A stretch of 64,000 bases of DNA from Polynucleobacter sp. AP-Titi-500A-B4 (GTDB taxonomy: Bacteria > Pseudomonadota > Gammaproteobacteria > Burkholderiales > Burkholderiaceae), in assembly GCF_018688095.1 (NCBI RefSeq), contig NZ_CP061311.1:248001-312000 (forward strand). The letters are read 5' to 3'. The notes below the pieces were generated by a model. The model did not search any database. It saw only the letters and a program-made list of their open reading frames with translations, and was not told the DNA's origin. Below, piece after piece: positions 42,933-51,451 of this stretch. Numbering within the stretch: the stretch's first letter is position 1; each line of letters starts with the position of its first letter. A program made the translations under genes and the position numbers.

Positions 42933-43992
42933 GACTCAAAAAGGAGTTAATACAAAACCCTCAATTTTCATGAGACATGATTTTTTAGACCTTGCAAAGG
43001 GTGTCGGGATACTTCTCGTAATTGCAGGGCACACTATTCAAGAAGGGTCAGCTAAATTTGATGATTCTTTATTGTTTCGAATCATCTACTCTTTTCATAT
43101 GCCCCTTTTTGTTTTTTTATCTGGGGCCGTGGCTTCATTATGGTATGACCCTAATACTATTGATGAAGGAATCCGCAGAACGTGGATAGCTTTTAAGGCT
43201 CGAATGAGCAAGGTTGCCGTTAGGCTTCTGTTGCCATTTCTTGCCTGGACAGTCATTAACAGTATTTTTTTTAAGGGTTTCAATAGCGTATTTCCAGATT
43301 TAATTTTGGCGTTTCGTAGGCCAGATTCTTCTTTATGGTTTTTGCTGTGTATTTTTTACTGCGTTTTTTTGTTTTGTCTATTTCAGCTTGTCTATGCTGC
43401 CATATATGCATTGCTGAATCAGTTTGGGCTACTGTCTGATCGATTTATAAAGATAATTAAGTCAGGCCAATGGCAACTTATTAGCATTTTTTTGCTTTGG
43501 TTATTTTTAAAGCATTACAGCTCGCACGCTGCTGGTTTAGGGCTATTAAAAATTTATTTCAATTATTTTGTACTTGGAATTTGGTTTTATAAATGTATTT
43601 ATCCCATCCAACTGAAATGGAGTCGCCTGCCTCTGTTCTTAATATTTGCCCTTTGTGTTAGTTTCTGGCACAGGTCAAGCCTAGACCACATCCTTCCGAA
43701 TTCCTATTTATTCTTTCAGGAACCGTTCATTCGCTATATTTTTTCTGCATTTGTAGCAATTTGTGGGATTTTGATTGCTATCGATATTACAGATGAAATC
43801 TTTAAGAGAAAGCCTAGGCTTATCTATCCATTCCTAATCATCTGCGGCAAACTTTCTTTAGGAATTTATGTCATACACCACTATTTTTTAAATATCTCTC
43901 CGCCAATCGTTACTGCGTTGTTGTTAAGTATTTTAATCTCTTGGTTGATCCTAAAAATTCCGATTGCAAAGACCGTATTGCTAGGTGAATAA
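42916..43992 (+). CDS. Acyltransferase-3 family membrane O-acyltransferase
   Basis: A 358-residue polytopic protein of the acyltransferase-3 (OafA/WecH-like) family. RHDFLDLAKGVGILLVIAGHT carries the conserved Arg/Asp region and a GH pair, followed by about ten hydrophobic helices. Such enzymes O-acetylate surface sugars from acetyl-CoA across the inner membrane. The GTG at 42916 has a GGGGG sequence five bases upstream; an ATG at 42970 is the alternative and fits the family N-terminus better. It overlaps fcl by 17 bases and is more AT-rich than the genes before it. Confidence 0.85.
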   Translation: MTQFFETQKGVNTKPSIFMRHDFLDLAKGVGILLVIAGHTIQEGSAKFDDSLLFRIIYSFHMPLFVFLSGAVASLWYDPNTIDEGIRRTWIAFKARMSKVAVRLLLPFLAWTVINSIFFKGFNSVFPDLILAFRRPDSSLWFLLCIFYCVFLFCLFQLVYAAIYALLNQFGLLSDRFIKIIKSGQWQLISIFLLWLFLKHYSSHAAGLGLLKIYFNYFVLGIWFYKCIYPIQLKWSRLPLFLIFALCVSFWHRSSLDHILPNSYLFFQEPFIRYIFSAFVAICGILIAIDITDEIFKRKPRLIYPFLIICGKLSLGIYVIHHYFLNISPPIVTALLLSILISWLILKIPIAKTVLLGE

Positions 43993-44037
43993 CTCAAGAA
44001 ATATGTTTTATATTTTATTCGTTATGATTGGAGAAAC

Positions 44038-44847
44038 ATGACTTTTCGCTGGCTATCTCTAAAAGATTTTGAAAATTCTCATACTGGCAAAGCGGCGCTA
44101 GTGCTTGCTCATGGACCTAGTTTAAATAAGGTAAAACCATATTTAGATAGCTTTAGGGCCGCTAATGGCATTATATTTGGATGCAATGATTGGTATAACA
44201 TGTATTCAACCATTCCAGATTATTGGGTAATGGCAAATGCAGACATCAACATACAAACTGAATGCAAGAAGATTGGCAAATCACAAGATCAGTTGCGAGC
44301 ACTTATCTATGCTGATAGCGCTGATGTTACCGAACGCACGTGGATTGAAAAAAATATAGATGTTCCTGTACTGCCTTATGACCAAAGACATTTTCAGGGG
44401 AGTCCATGTAGCGAGCGACGTCTTAAGCCTTACAAGATCCTTAAGAGGAGGTTAACCCGCAAGAAAATCTGTTGTGATCAAATTATTCCGGGTAGATTGA
44501 CCATACAGGAGTATTTGGCGAACTTTCTTGGCAGCGAAATACGCTATGGCACAGGAAATACAGTTGCACTCCACCAAATCTCTTTGGCAATCATTGCTGG
44601 GTGCAACCCCGTTTATTTTGTTGGAGTGGATTTGGATTACAGACTAGGTTATGCCAATGGAGGTGTAGCGCCAGACGTTACCTATTTTGACATTGATCGA
44701 AATGAGATTCTGAGAGATCTTCTTACCATTCGTCATATTGCGGAGAAAAAAGGAGTTCATATAAAAAATCTAAATGTTGAATCTACTTACTCTGTAATTG
44801 ATTTGGAGAATTTAGAGATATCGGAATTATTTTCTGAAAGAAGATAG
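44038..44847 (+). CDS. DUF115/MptE-like putative sugar transferase
   Basis: A 269-residue protein of uncertain family, probably in the DUF115/MptE-like group, which shares its fold with GT42 sialyltransferases. Features are ALVLAHGPSLNKV near residue 20, GIIFGCNDWYNMYSTIPDYWVMAN, and GNTVALHQISLAIIAGCNPVYFVGVDL near residue 180, as in that group. It has a strong GGAG ribosome site. Its position next to a CMP-sugar module makes a CMP-sugar transferase possible; this is inference. Confidence 0.6.
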   Translation: MTFRWLSLKDFENSHTGKAALVLAHGPSLNKVKPYLDSFRAANGIIFGCNDWYNMYSTIPDYWVMANADINIQTECKKIGKSQDQLRALIYADSADVTERTWIEKNIDVPVLPYDQRHFQGSPCSERRLKPYKILKRRLTRKKICCDQIIPGRLTIQEYLANFLGSEIRYGTGNTVALHQISLAIIAGCNPVYFVGVDLDYRLGYANGGVAPDVTYFDIDRNEILRDLLTIRHIAEKKGVHIKNLNVESTYSVIDLENLEISELFSERR

Positions 44848-44849
44848 TG

Positions 44850-45668
44850 CTACGCTAATACTTGAAAGTCACAATTAGAGTTTATTAATTCTTGTAACTC
44901 CACCCCATTCTTTTTATCAAACCAAGTTTTGGGAATGATTTTTATTTTATTTTCTCCTAGTAATGCGGCAGTTAGGCTGAAGGTGCTGTTAGAGCAAATT
45001 AAAATAGTCGCCTTACGCATGAGATCGTGCGCGTATAAGGGGTCAATTGAATCGAGAAAATGTGTAGATTCAAAATAACCATGTAGGCTTTTTCGGAAAT
45101 TTGGTTCGATTGGCGAATCACTTATAAATAAAGCAGTTTTTACAAGGCTATTAAAGTTTTTTGCAATTCCTAAGAATTCATTGTCGCTAATAATATGAGT
45201 GGCTACTTTTAAGTAATCCCCCCTTCGCATATGTACGCAAATAAATGGTTCAGCAAGACTAATGATTGAATTATCGGCGCCTAATTTTCCAGATTGAGGA
45301 CTAAATAATTTTTTAATCTCATTTTTCTTAAGAGCCTTAATCCCTTGTTCCAAAACGAAGGCATTGCTTGCGGTTACTTTTTTGATATTTGTGGAATTAT
45401 TGCTGCATTTTTCAATATTATTAATAGTGATATTAAATAGATCGAGGTTCCAGGGCCTTTTTATAAATACCTCCTCTAATTTTTAGCCTTGTTTATTGCG
45501 ACTAAAATTTACCTCATCGCTTTTAAAATAGGAAAAATTAGATGCGACTATTTGACCTGACTGCTGCGTATCAAAAAAAGTGGCAGCTTGGAGAATTTGA
45601 GCGCCAAGACCCCCCTCGAAAAGAATTTCTAGTGCATTAACATCATTTTTTTTGCGAAAGAAGATCAT
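44850..45668 (-). pseudogene. Alpha-1,2-fucosyltransferase-like (GT11) gene split by one in-frame TAA
   Basis: The minus-strand frame from the ATG at 45668 to 44850 is open except for a single TAA at 45483-45485. The first part has EGGLGAQILQAA, the N-terminal GT11 donor motif; the second has HMRRGDY, the GT11 signature, and CSNSTFSLTAALLG. Both parts are in the same reading frame, so one base change would restore a ~272-residue protein, the normal GT11 size. GDP-fucose genes lie just upstream. The protein is probably not made in full, unless the stop is read through. Confidence 0.85.
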
Positions 45669-45829
45669 GGGCGTCAAGGATACTTGAGTGTTAGGTTATT
45701 TTATCTCACCATATGGCCTTACTTCTAGCGGCATTATGAATAAATAACGACCAGCTATGTCGATTTATCATTTACTTTTAGGCGATAATAATCAAGAGTA
45801 GCATGTAAATTACTACGGAATAACTCAGA

Positions 45830-47653
45830 TTGAAAAATATTAATATTATTGCAGAAATTGGAATTAATCACGATGGTCAATATGAGATTGCAGAAGCGCT
45901 ATTAGTTGCAGCAGCTAACTCAGGCGTTAATGGTGTTAAGTTTCAGTATCGCAACTTAGATAATGCTTATGCAGATCGAGCTTCTGAAATTGGCGATGAA
46001 ATTATTTCCAATGAAATTAAGAAGAACTATCTTTCTCCAAAAAGTATCGTTAAGCTCATTGAAAAGGGTCATGAGCTAAATATTCAGGTTGGCATTAGTT
46101 TTTTTGAGCAGATGGATATCTTAGACTTTGCTGACGATATTGAAAGGTTTGATTTTTTTAAAATTCCATCTGTAGAGCTTTCCAATACAGCTTTAATCAA
46201 TTCTTTGCTTGATTTTGATAAACCAGTTTATGTATCCCTTGGCTGCCACTCAGAGGTAGAGATTGATTTAGCTTTAGCCCAATTAAAGGGTCGCCAATGG
46301 ATCCCCTTGCATTGTGTTTCAAACTATCCTCTGTCAATCTTCAATGCGAAGCTAGGCTATTTAGACTATCTTAAAAATAAATGGTCGCGAGATTTTGGGT
46401 ACTCCAGCCATGATGAAAATTGGGAAGTTTGTCTTATTGCAATGGCAAAAGGAGCAACTACTATTGAGCGGCATATTACATTTGATAAGTCGGCTCTTGG
46501 GCTTGATCATTCTACGAGTTCAACACCAGAAGAGTTTAAGAGAATAACTTTTTTTGCTGAAAATATGAAATTTATATTGGCTGGAAATGCCGCTAGGATT
46601 CCTAATCAAGGCGAGTTATTAAATCTTCAGAATTTGGGTAGATCTTATTACTCAAAAGTTGATATCCATCCGGATGAATTGGTTACTTACGATCAGCTGG
46701 TATTGCGTTCCCCCAGAGTTGGTATGGATAGATCTGAGATAGGTAAATATATTGGCCGCCATCCTATCAAGTCTATTAAGGCTGGAGACGTGCTTAATCT
46801 ATCTGTATTTGAGAAGAATGCAAAAATTTCAGTTGGGGCGATAGAGTTTGCCAAGAGTAAAAAAATTGGATTACCAGTTCGGCTCCATGATTACGGACTG
46901 ATGAAGGCCCAATTCCCAGTCAATGTTTTTGAATTTCACTTATCATTTGGTGAGTTGCAAAGCTCATTGAATACCAGCGACTTTGATAAGAGTGATTTGT
47001 ATAGCATACATCTCCCCGACTATATTAATTCCCGACAATTAATGGATCCATTTTCTTTGGATCAAGAGCAGGCCAGAGATAGTAAAGTCATTTTGCAGAG
47101 AACTGTTGATTTTGCAATGGCATTGCAAGATCTGACAGGAAGAGACGTGCCAATTGTTGGCAGTTTTTCAGTTGTACATGAAAATCTTGCGCAGTTTTAT
47201 GAGCAACATAATGCGCTATTAAGTGGATATCGCGACAAGGGAGCTTTAATAATGCCCCAATGGCTTCCTCCGGTTGCCTGGTATTTTGGGGGATCGGTTC
47301 AATTACATGCGATGAATCATAAAAGAGATGTTGATTATATTTTGAGACATCAAATGCCAATATGTATGGATATTTGTCACCTATGTATGGGTGCTAATTT
47401 AGGTGACATGGATCGACTTACGATGATTGAGACCTTAAAAAATAATATAAAACATTTGCATCTGGCTGATGCAAATGGAATAGATGGAGAGGGGTTGCAT
47501 TTTGGTGAGGGCGACCCTGAAAATTTGCCGGCTTTAGCTGCTGCTATTGAATATGATTGCCTTAAAATAATCGAAGTATGGCAAGGTCATTTAAATCATG
47601 GAGCCGGTTTTGCTAAGGGACTTGAATCTCTGTATCACTTATTTGGGAGTTAA
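45830..47653 (+). CDS. NeuB-type synthase with SAF domain fused to a sugar-isomerase-like TIM barrel
   Basis: A 607-residue fusion. Residues 1-~255 are a NeuB-type synthase barrel with AEIGINHDGQ, GVKFQYR, GYSSHDENWEV and ERHITFDKSALGLDHSTS, covering the PEP/metal-site His and Lys positions. Residues ~270-328 are a SAF domain (DELVTYDQLVLRSPRVGM). From ~335 a second barrel like AP-endonuclease-2/xylose-isomerase enzymes follows, with FEFHLS, YSIHLPD, CMDICHL, HLHLADANGIDGEGLHFG and IIEVWQGH as candidate metal ligands. Usual NeuB proteins are ~340-360 residues. The product is probably a nonulosonic or related ulosonic acid; the role of the second barrel is unknown. Start is TTG. Confidence 0.85.
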   Translation: MKNINIIAEIGINHDGQYEIAEALLVAAANSGVNGVKFQYRNLDNAYADRASEIGDEIISNEIKKNYLSPKSIVKLIEKGHELNIQVGISFFEQMDILDFADDIERFDFFKIPSVELSNTALINSLLDFDKPVYVSLGCHSEVEIDLALAQLKGRQWIPLHCVSNYPLSIFNAKLGYLDYLKNKWSRDFGYSSHDENWEVCLIAMAKGATTIERHITFDKSALGLDHSTSSTPEEFKRITFFAENMKFILAGNAARIPNQGELLNLQNLGRSYYSKVDIHPDELVTYDQLVLRSPRVGMDRSEIGKYIGRHPIKSIKAGDVLNLSVFEKNAKISVGAIEFAKSKKIGLPVRLHDYGLMKAQFPVNVFEFHLSFGELQSSLNTSDFDKSDLYSIHLPDYINSRQLMDPFSLDQEQARDSKVILQRTVDFAMALQDLTGRDVPIVGSFSVVHENLAQFYEQHNALLSGYRDKGALIMPQWLPPVAWYFGGSVQLHAMNHKRDVDYILRHQMPICMDICHLCMGANLGDMDRLTMIETLKNNIKHLHLADANGIDGEGLHFGEGDPENLPALAAAIEYDCLKIIEVWQGHLNHGAGFAKGLESLYHLFGS

Positions 47654-47729
47654 GATTAAGAAGTGCACTTGCGTATTATCTGTTTTAAATAGAGTTTAAT
47701 TTGATATTGGGTTATTGAGGAGGCCTGGA

Positions 47730-48512
47730 ATGACAAAAGGTGCTGTTTTCGTTACTGTACGATCAGGCTCATCCAGGTTGCCTGGTAAAGCATTAATGGA
47801 GATTAAGGGTAAGTCCACTATTGAGCGGGTGATAGAGAGGGCGCAAAAAGCAAGCGCAACCGATTTGGTCATTGTTTGCACAACGAATCTACCCGAGGAT
47901 GATCAAATTTGTGAGATTGCGAATAGATGCGGGGCTAAGGTTTTTCGGGGAAGTGTAATGGATAAGCTTTCACGATGGCTGGGGGCAGCACATCAGTTTG
48001 GGGTTGACTACTTTGTTACAGCAGATGGCGATGATCTATTTTGTGAGCCAAAGCTTAATGATCTTGCCCTTAATCAATTTAGAAATGGCAGTGCAGATTT
48101 TATACAGTCATCTCATGTAATTCCTGGTGCGTTCACTTATGGTATTCGCACTTCTGCATTGGAGAGGGTGTGTGAAATTAAAGATTCCGATGATACTGAA
48201 ATGATGTGGGTATATTTTACTCAGACTGGTCTTTTTAGTATTGAAGAGCTGGCCGGTGAATTGAGCCCTTATATGCTGAAAAATGTACGGATTACTCTTG
48301 ATTATCAAGAAGACTTTGATTTTTTTGCCAAAGTTTATGATGCGCTATATGATCAATTTCCCGAAATGCCGTTAGTAAAAGTACTTGAGTACTTAGATTC
48401 AAATCCACAAGTGACTGCAATCAATTCTTTTTTTAATAATGTTTGGGCTGCCAATCAAGTTGAAAAAACGCAGCTAGTTTTAAAACCCCAATATCAGCAT
48501 CTTATTAAATAA
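47730..48512 (+). CDS. SpsF/NeuA-type cytidylyltransferase
   Basis: A 260-residue CMP-sugar synthetase of the SpsF/NeuA/PseF group. The CTP-binding loop VRSGSSRLPGKALMEIKGK is at residues ~8-26, and DGDDLFCEP supplies the metal-binding acids. The ATG at 47730 has a perfect GAGGAGG site seven bases before it, so the in-frame TTG at 47715 is not used. It should activate the acid made by the preceding NeuB-type fusion as a CMP derivative. Substrate specificity cannot be read. Confidence 0.82.
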   Translation: MTKGAVFVTVRSGSSRLPGKALMEIKGKSTIERVIERAQKASATDLVIVCTTNLPEDDQICEIANRCGAKVFRGSVMDKLSRWLGAAHQFGVDYFVTADGDDLFCEPKLNDLALNQFRNGSADFIQSSHVIPGAFTYGIRTSALERVCEIKDSDDTEMMWVYFTQTGLFSIEELAGELSPYMLKNVRITLDYQEDFDFFAKVYDALYDQFPEMPLVKVLEYLDSNPQVTAINSFFNNVWAANQVEKTQLVLKPQYQHLIK

Positions 48513-48520
48513 ATTAAATT

Positions 48521-49741
48521 ATGACTACTGAAAATTATTCCAATCCATCTAAGTACCTTGGTAATGAGCTTGAGTATCTTGAAAAAGTTCTAAAAGCCGA
48601 ATCATGGTCTGGTACAAGTGGCGGCTGGACACAGACTTTAGAAAAGGCCTTTTCCAATAAATTTGGAGTGAAATATGGCGTTGCCTTTAACTCTGGCACT
48701 GCAACCTTGCACGCGGCTTTAGAGGCTGTTGGTGTTGGGCCTGGTGATGAGGTTATTTCTCCGGCGATGACCGTCATTATGGACACAACAGCAACGTTGC
48801 ATGCCAACGCTATACCGGTATATGCCGATATACAGCGCGATACATTCAATATAGACCCAGATGATGTTGAAAAAAAGATCTCCAATAAGACAAAAGCAAT
48901 ACTTGCAGTTTCCTTATATGGTCTTCCGCCAGACTTACCTCGTTTAAGAGAAATTGCAGATCGTCACAATGTAGCTTTAATTGAAGACAACGCTCAATGC
49001 ATGCTCAGCACAGTTCATGGAAAAATGGCAGGGACCTTTGGCGATATGTCCTCTTGGAGTTTCGAAACTACAAAGCATCTTTCTTGTGGAGAGGGTGGTA
49101 TTTTGACCACTAACTCAGAAATATTAGCTGAGAAAGCAAGAAAAATTGGTGGGCATGGTTTTAAGAACTTGCGCGCAGAAGAGGGTAGAACTAGATTAAA
49201 TCAAGAGGTATTTCAAAATCCTGATTATTTACGCCATGATATTTTGGGCTGGAATTATCGACTAAGTGAGTTTGGATCTGCAGTCGCTTTAGCTCAGTTG
49301 GAGCGAGTTGAGCACTTGGTTGACTTGAGAATTAAAAGTGCTGAAATGTTTATTGAGGTCATGCGGGAGTGTAATTTTTTGATTCCGCAATCTACACCAG
49401 AAGGCTATACCAATTCTTATTACACATTAGGTGCGGTTTATCAGGGCCAAGAAAGTGTTGGCATCTCTTGGAAAGATTTTCGCGCAGAATATGTAAAACA
49501 AGGGGGTGATGGTATTTACTCAGCATGGATGGTCCCGTATCTCGAACCAATGGTTGCAAATCGACAATTTGAGAGTCGCTGCCCCGAAATCTATAAAACA
49601 GTGAGCTATCAAAGAGGGATTTGTCCTGTGGCCGAGAGTCTACAGCCAAAATTAATGCAATTTAAAACAAATTATAGGGATTTAGGTCTTGCAGAGAAGA
49701 AGGCTGAAATATTGTCCAAAGTAATTCGAACCTTTAAATAA
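48521..49741 (+). CDS. DegT/DnrJ/EryC1-family sugar aminotransferase
   Basis: A 406-residue PLP-dependent aminotransferase of the DegT family, typical for adding an amino group to a 4-keto or 3-keto nucleotide sugar. FNSGTATLHAAL, GDEVISPAMTV, EDNAQCML and SFETTKHLSCGEGG are seen; the Lys in the last is the PLP-binding residue. This separates it from the RfbH dehydrase at 56082, which has His there. It follows the cytidylyltransferase by 8 bases and precedes an SDR by 4. Confidence 0.9.
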   Translation: MTTENYSNPSKYLGNELEYLEKVLKAESWSGTSGGWTQTLEKAFSNKFGVKYGVAFNSGTATLHAALEAVGVGPGDEVISPAMTVIMDTTATLHANAIPVYADIQRDTFNIDPDDVEKKISNKTKAILAVSLYGLPPDLPRLREIADRHNVALIEDNAQCMLSTVHGKMAGTFGDMSSWSFETTKHLSCGEGGILTTNSEILAEKARKIGGHGFKNLRAEEGRTRLNQEVFQNPDYLRHDILGWNYRLSEFGSAVALAQLERVEHLVDLRIKSAEMFIEVMRECNFLIPQSTPEGYTNSYYTLGAVYQGQESVGISWKDFRAEYVKQGGDGIYSAWMVPYLEPMVANRQFESRCPEIYKTVSYQRGICPVAESLQPKLMQFKTNYRDLGLAEKKAEILSKVIRTFK

Positions 49742-49745
49742 AACT

Positions 49746-50435
49746 ATGAACGCTCAGTTAGGATCCGTAATTGTTACTGGCTCAGCTGGTTTGATTGGCA
49801 AAACCGTAACTAAATCCCTAGAGTCGATTGGATATAAAGTTCTAGAGGTTGATATCGCATTAGGACATGACCTGTGTAATGAAAATTTTGTAAAAGAGTG
49901 GTTCAAAAACAATCATGCAGATCATTTAGTAAATTTGTTTGCAATTAATGACGGCATTACTGTTGATAGAAAAGAAACTGATTTTTTAGGTATTAATCTG
50001 GATGCTTTTAAAAAAACATTAGATGTCAATGTAGTTGCACTATTATCAGTTTGCCGAGAGTACATTAGAAACCAAGATTTAGGCACTATCATTAATTTTT
50101 CTTCGATTTATGGGCTTGGTTCACCTAGAAAGGATATGTATCCCGACGGTGAAAAATTTATAGGTTATGGTGTTTCAAAGGCTGCAGTAATTCAGTTAAC
50201 TAAACATCTTGCCGTACATGCGGGACCAAAATTTAGAGTCAACTGCGTTGTACCAGGTGGGGTTTATGCAAATCAGCCAGAGGATTTTGTCGAGCGCTAT
50301 TCCAGGAATGCACCAATAGGGCGGATGATGGAGCTAGGTGAAATATCTGGGATTGTAGAATTTCTTTTGTCTAAGGGTGCTAGTTACTGCTCGGGGGGTA
50401 TTTATCCGATTGATGGTGGATGGACAGCCTGGTGA
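49746..50435 (+). CDS. Classical SDR-family oxidoreductase
   Basis: A 229-residue classical SDR: TGSAGLIGKT is the cofactor loop, NFSSIYGLG has the catalytic Ser, and YGVSKAAV the Tyr-x-x-x-Lys pair. GGIYPIDGGWTAW matches the usual end. It lies inside the CMP-sugar module and may reduce or oxidise the sugar precursor; PtmA/PtmB-like SDRs occur in similar legionaminate loci, but this is only a parallel. It overlaps the next gene by 16 bases. Confidence 0.82.
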   Translation: MNAQLGSVIVTGSAGLIGKTVTKSLESIGYKVLEVDIALGHDLCNENFVKEWFKNNHADHLVNLFAINDGITVDRKETDFLGINLDAFKKTLDVNVVALLSVCREYIRNQDLGTIINFSSIYGLGSPRKDMYPDGEKFIGYGVSKAAVIQLTKHLAVHAGPKFRVNCVVPGGVYANQPEDFVERYSRNAPIGRMMELGEISGIVEFLLSKGASYCSGGIYPIDGGWTAW

Positions 50436-51436
50436 ATCAAGAAAAGGTTGCTCTGATTTCTGGGGTGGGCGGTCAGGATGGGTCTTATATGGCTGAATGG
50501 CTTATTAGCCGAGGTTATAAAGTATTTGGACTAACCAGGGATGCCGAGCTTATTAAAACTCAAAATATACAGCACTTGGGTGAGCAACTTGTCTTGAAGC
50601 ATTCTACCTATGAGCTAGATAGCATCATTACTATTCTCAATGATATTCAGCCAGATGAAATTTATAACTTTGCGGGCCAATCTTTTGTTAGTAGGTCATG
50701 GTCGTCTGTAGAAGAAACCATTCATAGTCAAGGAGTAATCGTTACTAGGTTTCTTGAGGCAATAGTCGCAACAAATGAGCAGATTAAGTTCATTAATGCT
50801 TCTAGCTCAGAAATTTTCGATCCGAATAGCCAATCTCGCTTAAGTGAAAAATCTTTAGTAAAGCCTTATAACCCTTACGGTTGTGCAAAACTGTTAGGTC
50901 ATACCATGGTCGATGCATACCGTATTGCAAAAAATATCCATGCTGTTAATGCAATTTTATTTCCCCATGAATCGCCTCGTCGCAATAAAAATTTCGCATT
51001 TAAAAAAATTATTGATGCTGCAGTAAAAATTAAAATGGGCAGCAATGAGAAATTAATTCTTGGAAGTTTAGAAGTCAAGAGAGATTGGGGTTATGCGCCG
51101 TCGTATGTGGAGGCAATGCATCGATTGGCCTTTATTGAAGATCCTGCAAATATTTGCCTATGTACAGGGCAAACCCATAGTGTTCGAGATATTGTAGAAG
51201 CTGCATTTAGCATGCTTGATTTAGATTGGGGTGCTCATGTAATGTCTGATCCTTCTTTGCTGCGTGCATATGAACCGCACTCTATTTGTGGGAATCCTGA
51301 AGCAGCGTTAGAAAAAATTGGTTGGAAATCTGCTATAGATTTTCATCTAATGGTAAAGTTGATGATTGATTTCGAGATGCAGAGTTACCACTCAAATGAG
51401 AAAGGCTACAGCAGCGAATTGCCCCATTTTTGCTGA
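50420..51436 (+). CDS. GMD-like extended SDR, divergent from the Gmd upstream
   Basis: A 338-residue extended SDR similar to GDP-mannose 4,6-dehydratase: SGVGGQDGSYMAEWLI, YNFAGQSFVSRSW, SSSEIFDP and YGCAK are in the expected order. The loop that follows the cofactor motif in Gmd (KRRASSFNTERI) is replaced by LTRDAELIKTQNI, so cofactor or substrate preference may differ. The ATG at 50420 or a GTG at 50432 (overlapping the previous TGA) could be the start. In this module it may provide a 4-keto-6-deoxy precursor for the aminotransferase. That is inference. Confidence 0.8.
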   Translation: MDSLVNQEKVALISGVGGQDGSYMAEWLISRGYKVFGLTRDAELIKTQNIQHLGEQLVLKHSTYELDSIITILNDIQPDEIYNFAGQSFVSRSWSSVEETIHSQGVIVTRFLEAIVATNEQIKFINASSSEIFDPNSQSRLSEKSLVKPYNPYGCAKLLGHTMVDAYRIAKNIHAVNAILFPHESPRRNKNFAFKKIIDAAVKIKMGSNEKLILGSLEVKRDWGYAPSYVEAMHRLAFIEDPANICLCTGQTHSVRDIVEAAFSMLDLDWGAHVMSDPSLLRAYEPHSICGNPEAALEKIGWKSAIDFHLMVKLMIDFEMQSYHSNEKGYSSELPHFC

Positions 51437-51451
51437 TAAGCCACTTTGAAC

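Noticed and set aside
45354..45482. Frameshift as cause of the split GT11 gene
   Set aside because: Both halves are in the same frame (start offsets differ by a multiple of three); only the TAA interrupts.
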